DNA of 64,000 nt from CAZWCE01 sp964632505. Its GTDB lineage: Bacteria > Planctomycetota > Planctomycetia > Pirellulales > Thermoguttaceae. Both the position numbers and the translations under genes were made by a program. Below, in pieces: positions 63,627 through 64,000 of this stretch. Where the stretch lies: NCBI GenBank assembly GCA_964632505.1, contig CAZWCE010000004.1, positions 186,001 to 250,000 of the forward strand. Direction: 5' to 3'. Below the pieces are notes generated by a model, which saw only the letters and a list, made by a program, of their open reading frames with translations, was not told where the DNA came from and searched no databases. Every line of letters begins with the position of its first letter. Positions within the stretch are counted from its first letter, which is position 1.

Positions 63627-64000
63627 ATGGAGACTCTCCTTTTTCTGCTGTTCATCGCGACCCCGGTGCTTCTGGGGTTGGCGTTCTTCTGGTATCTCAC
63701 CTGGTCGTCGATCTACGCGCTGTTTCGCGAGCTTTTCTCCCGCAAGAGGCGTTTTTCTTCCGACGATGCGGTTTCCCGTTCTCGCCTGGAGGCCTCTCTC
63801 AGACGCGACTCACAATTGGCCCAGGAGTATCGCGTCCTGATCAGGTGGCTGGAGCGCATGCGCGGTGAAGGACTGATCGACCCGGAGGAGGGAGCATCGC
63901 TCCGAGAGAACAGTCATCGGTGGATCATCGAGCACTCCTCGTTCCTTCCTTCGGATTCCGAAGCCGCCCCGAGGCCGGCACGGGAAGAAAAATCGAGGCA
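63627..64000 (+). CDS. Membrane-anchored protein, N-terminal part (cut by window edge)
   Basis: From ATG 63627, with GGAGGG ten bases upstream, the frame METLLFLLFIATPVLLGLAF... stays open for 124 codons to the end of the window. Residues about 4-33 form one long hydrophobic helix, followed by a basic stretch (FSRKRRF) and a helical, charged region (RVLIRWLERMRGEGLIDPEE). This is the front of a membrane protein of unknown family. It lies after the terminator of the ThuA gene. Confidence 0.6.
   Translation, partial: METLLFLLFIATPVLLGLAFFWYLTWSSIYALFRELFSRKRRFSSDDAVSRSRLEASLRRDSQLAQEYRVLIRWLERMRGEGLIDPEEGASLRENSHRWIIEHSSFLPSDSEAAPRPAREEKSR

Overview
The window looks like a piece of a Planctomycetota chromosome, most likely Pirellulales-type. 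This rests on gene content, not on a marker gene: a DUF1080 protein beside a ThuA-like protein, a beta-propeller/di-heme fusion, a short zinc-ribbon membrane protein, a lysine-rich histone H1-like protein, an HTH-EIIA fusion and a PurL with a duplicated PurS-like front. There is no rRNA, no tRNA that I can recognise, no CRISPR array and no insertion sequence. The window is ordinary chromosome with several unusual regulatory and protein features.

Layout. 1-9.1 kb: tail of an unknown gene, H1-like protein, iron-type alcohol dehydrogenase, HTH-EIIA regulator, secreted CxxxCH protein, acylphosphatase, ABC permease, ACT-domain protein, MATE exporter. 9.2-16.2 kb: rtcB, aroB, a complete EF-P beta-lysylation module (epmA and efp on minus, epmB divergent on plus), and a CinA-like/nucleotidylyltransferase fusion. 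16.6-22.8 kb: a four-gene signalling operon (receiver-HDOD, receiver with a degenerate HD-GYP, receiver with a pseudo-receiver, large sensor kinase). 22.9-29.7 kb, minus: group B [FeFe]-hydrogenase with a C-terminal frameshift, fucose-isomerase-like enzyme, TPR lipoprotein, secreted esterase. 29.8-38.2 kb, minus: trpE-G-D-C-F-B-A-aroF behind a strong promoter and a leader carrying a Trp-codon leader peptide and alternative RNA hairpins. 38.5-41.5 kb, plus: alanine dehydrogenase, zinc-ribbon protein, Tat-exported split-Soret-type cytochrome behind a perfect palindrome. 41.6-47.0 kb, minus: der, a ketosynthase-fold protein without its catalytic triad, two paralogous GNAT-like proteins. 47.6-50.5 kb, plus: membrane-associated GTPase and nucleosidase. 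50.6-61 kb, minus: ZIP transporter, acnA, purQ, purSL, tyrA, propeller/cytochrome protein. 61.5-64 kb, plus: DUF1080, ThuA-like and a membrane protein cut by the window edge.

How genes work together. aroB, aroF, the trp genes and tyrA cover parts of the shikimate, Trp and Tyr routes. The trp leader suggests that the whole trp-aroF operon is switched by ribosome stalling on two Trp codons. efp, epmA and epmB form a self-contained modification system. purL and purQ give the FGAM synthase step.

The most interesting observation is the trp leader (about 37.91-38.23 kb). A consensus promoter, a 19-residue leader peptide ending in a Trp/Tyr/Phe-rich stretch, a nested hairpin series and an antiterminator/terminator pair make a consistent attenuator with about six pairing segments, more than the classical four.
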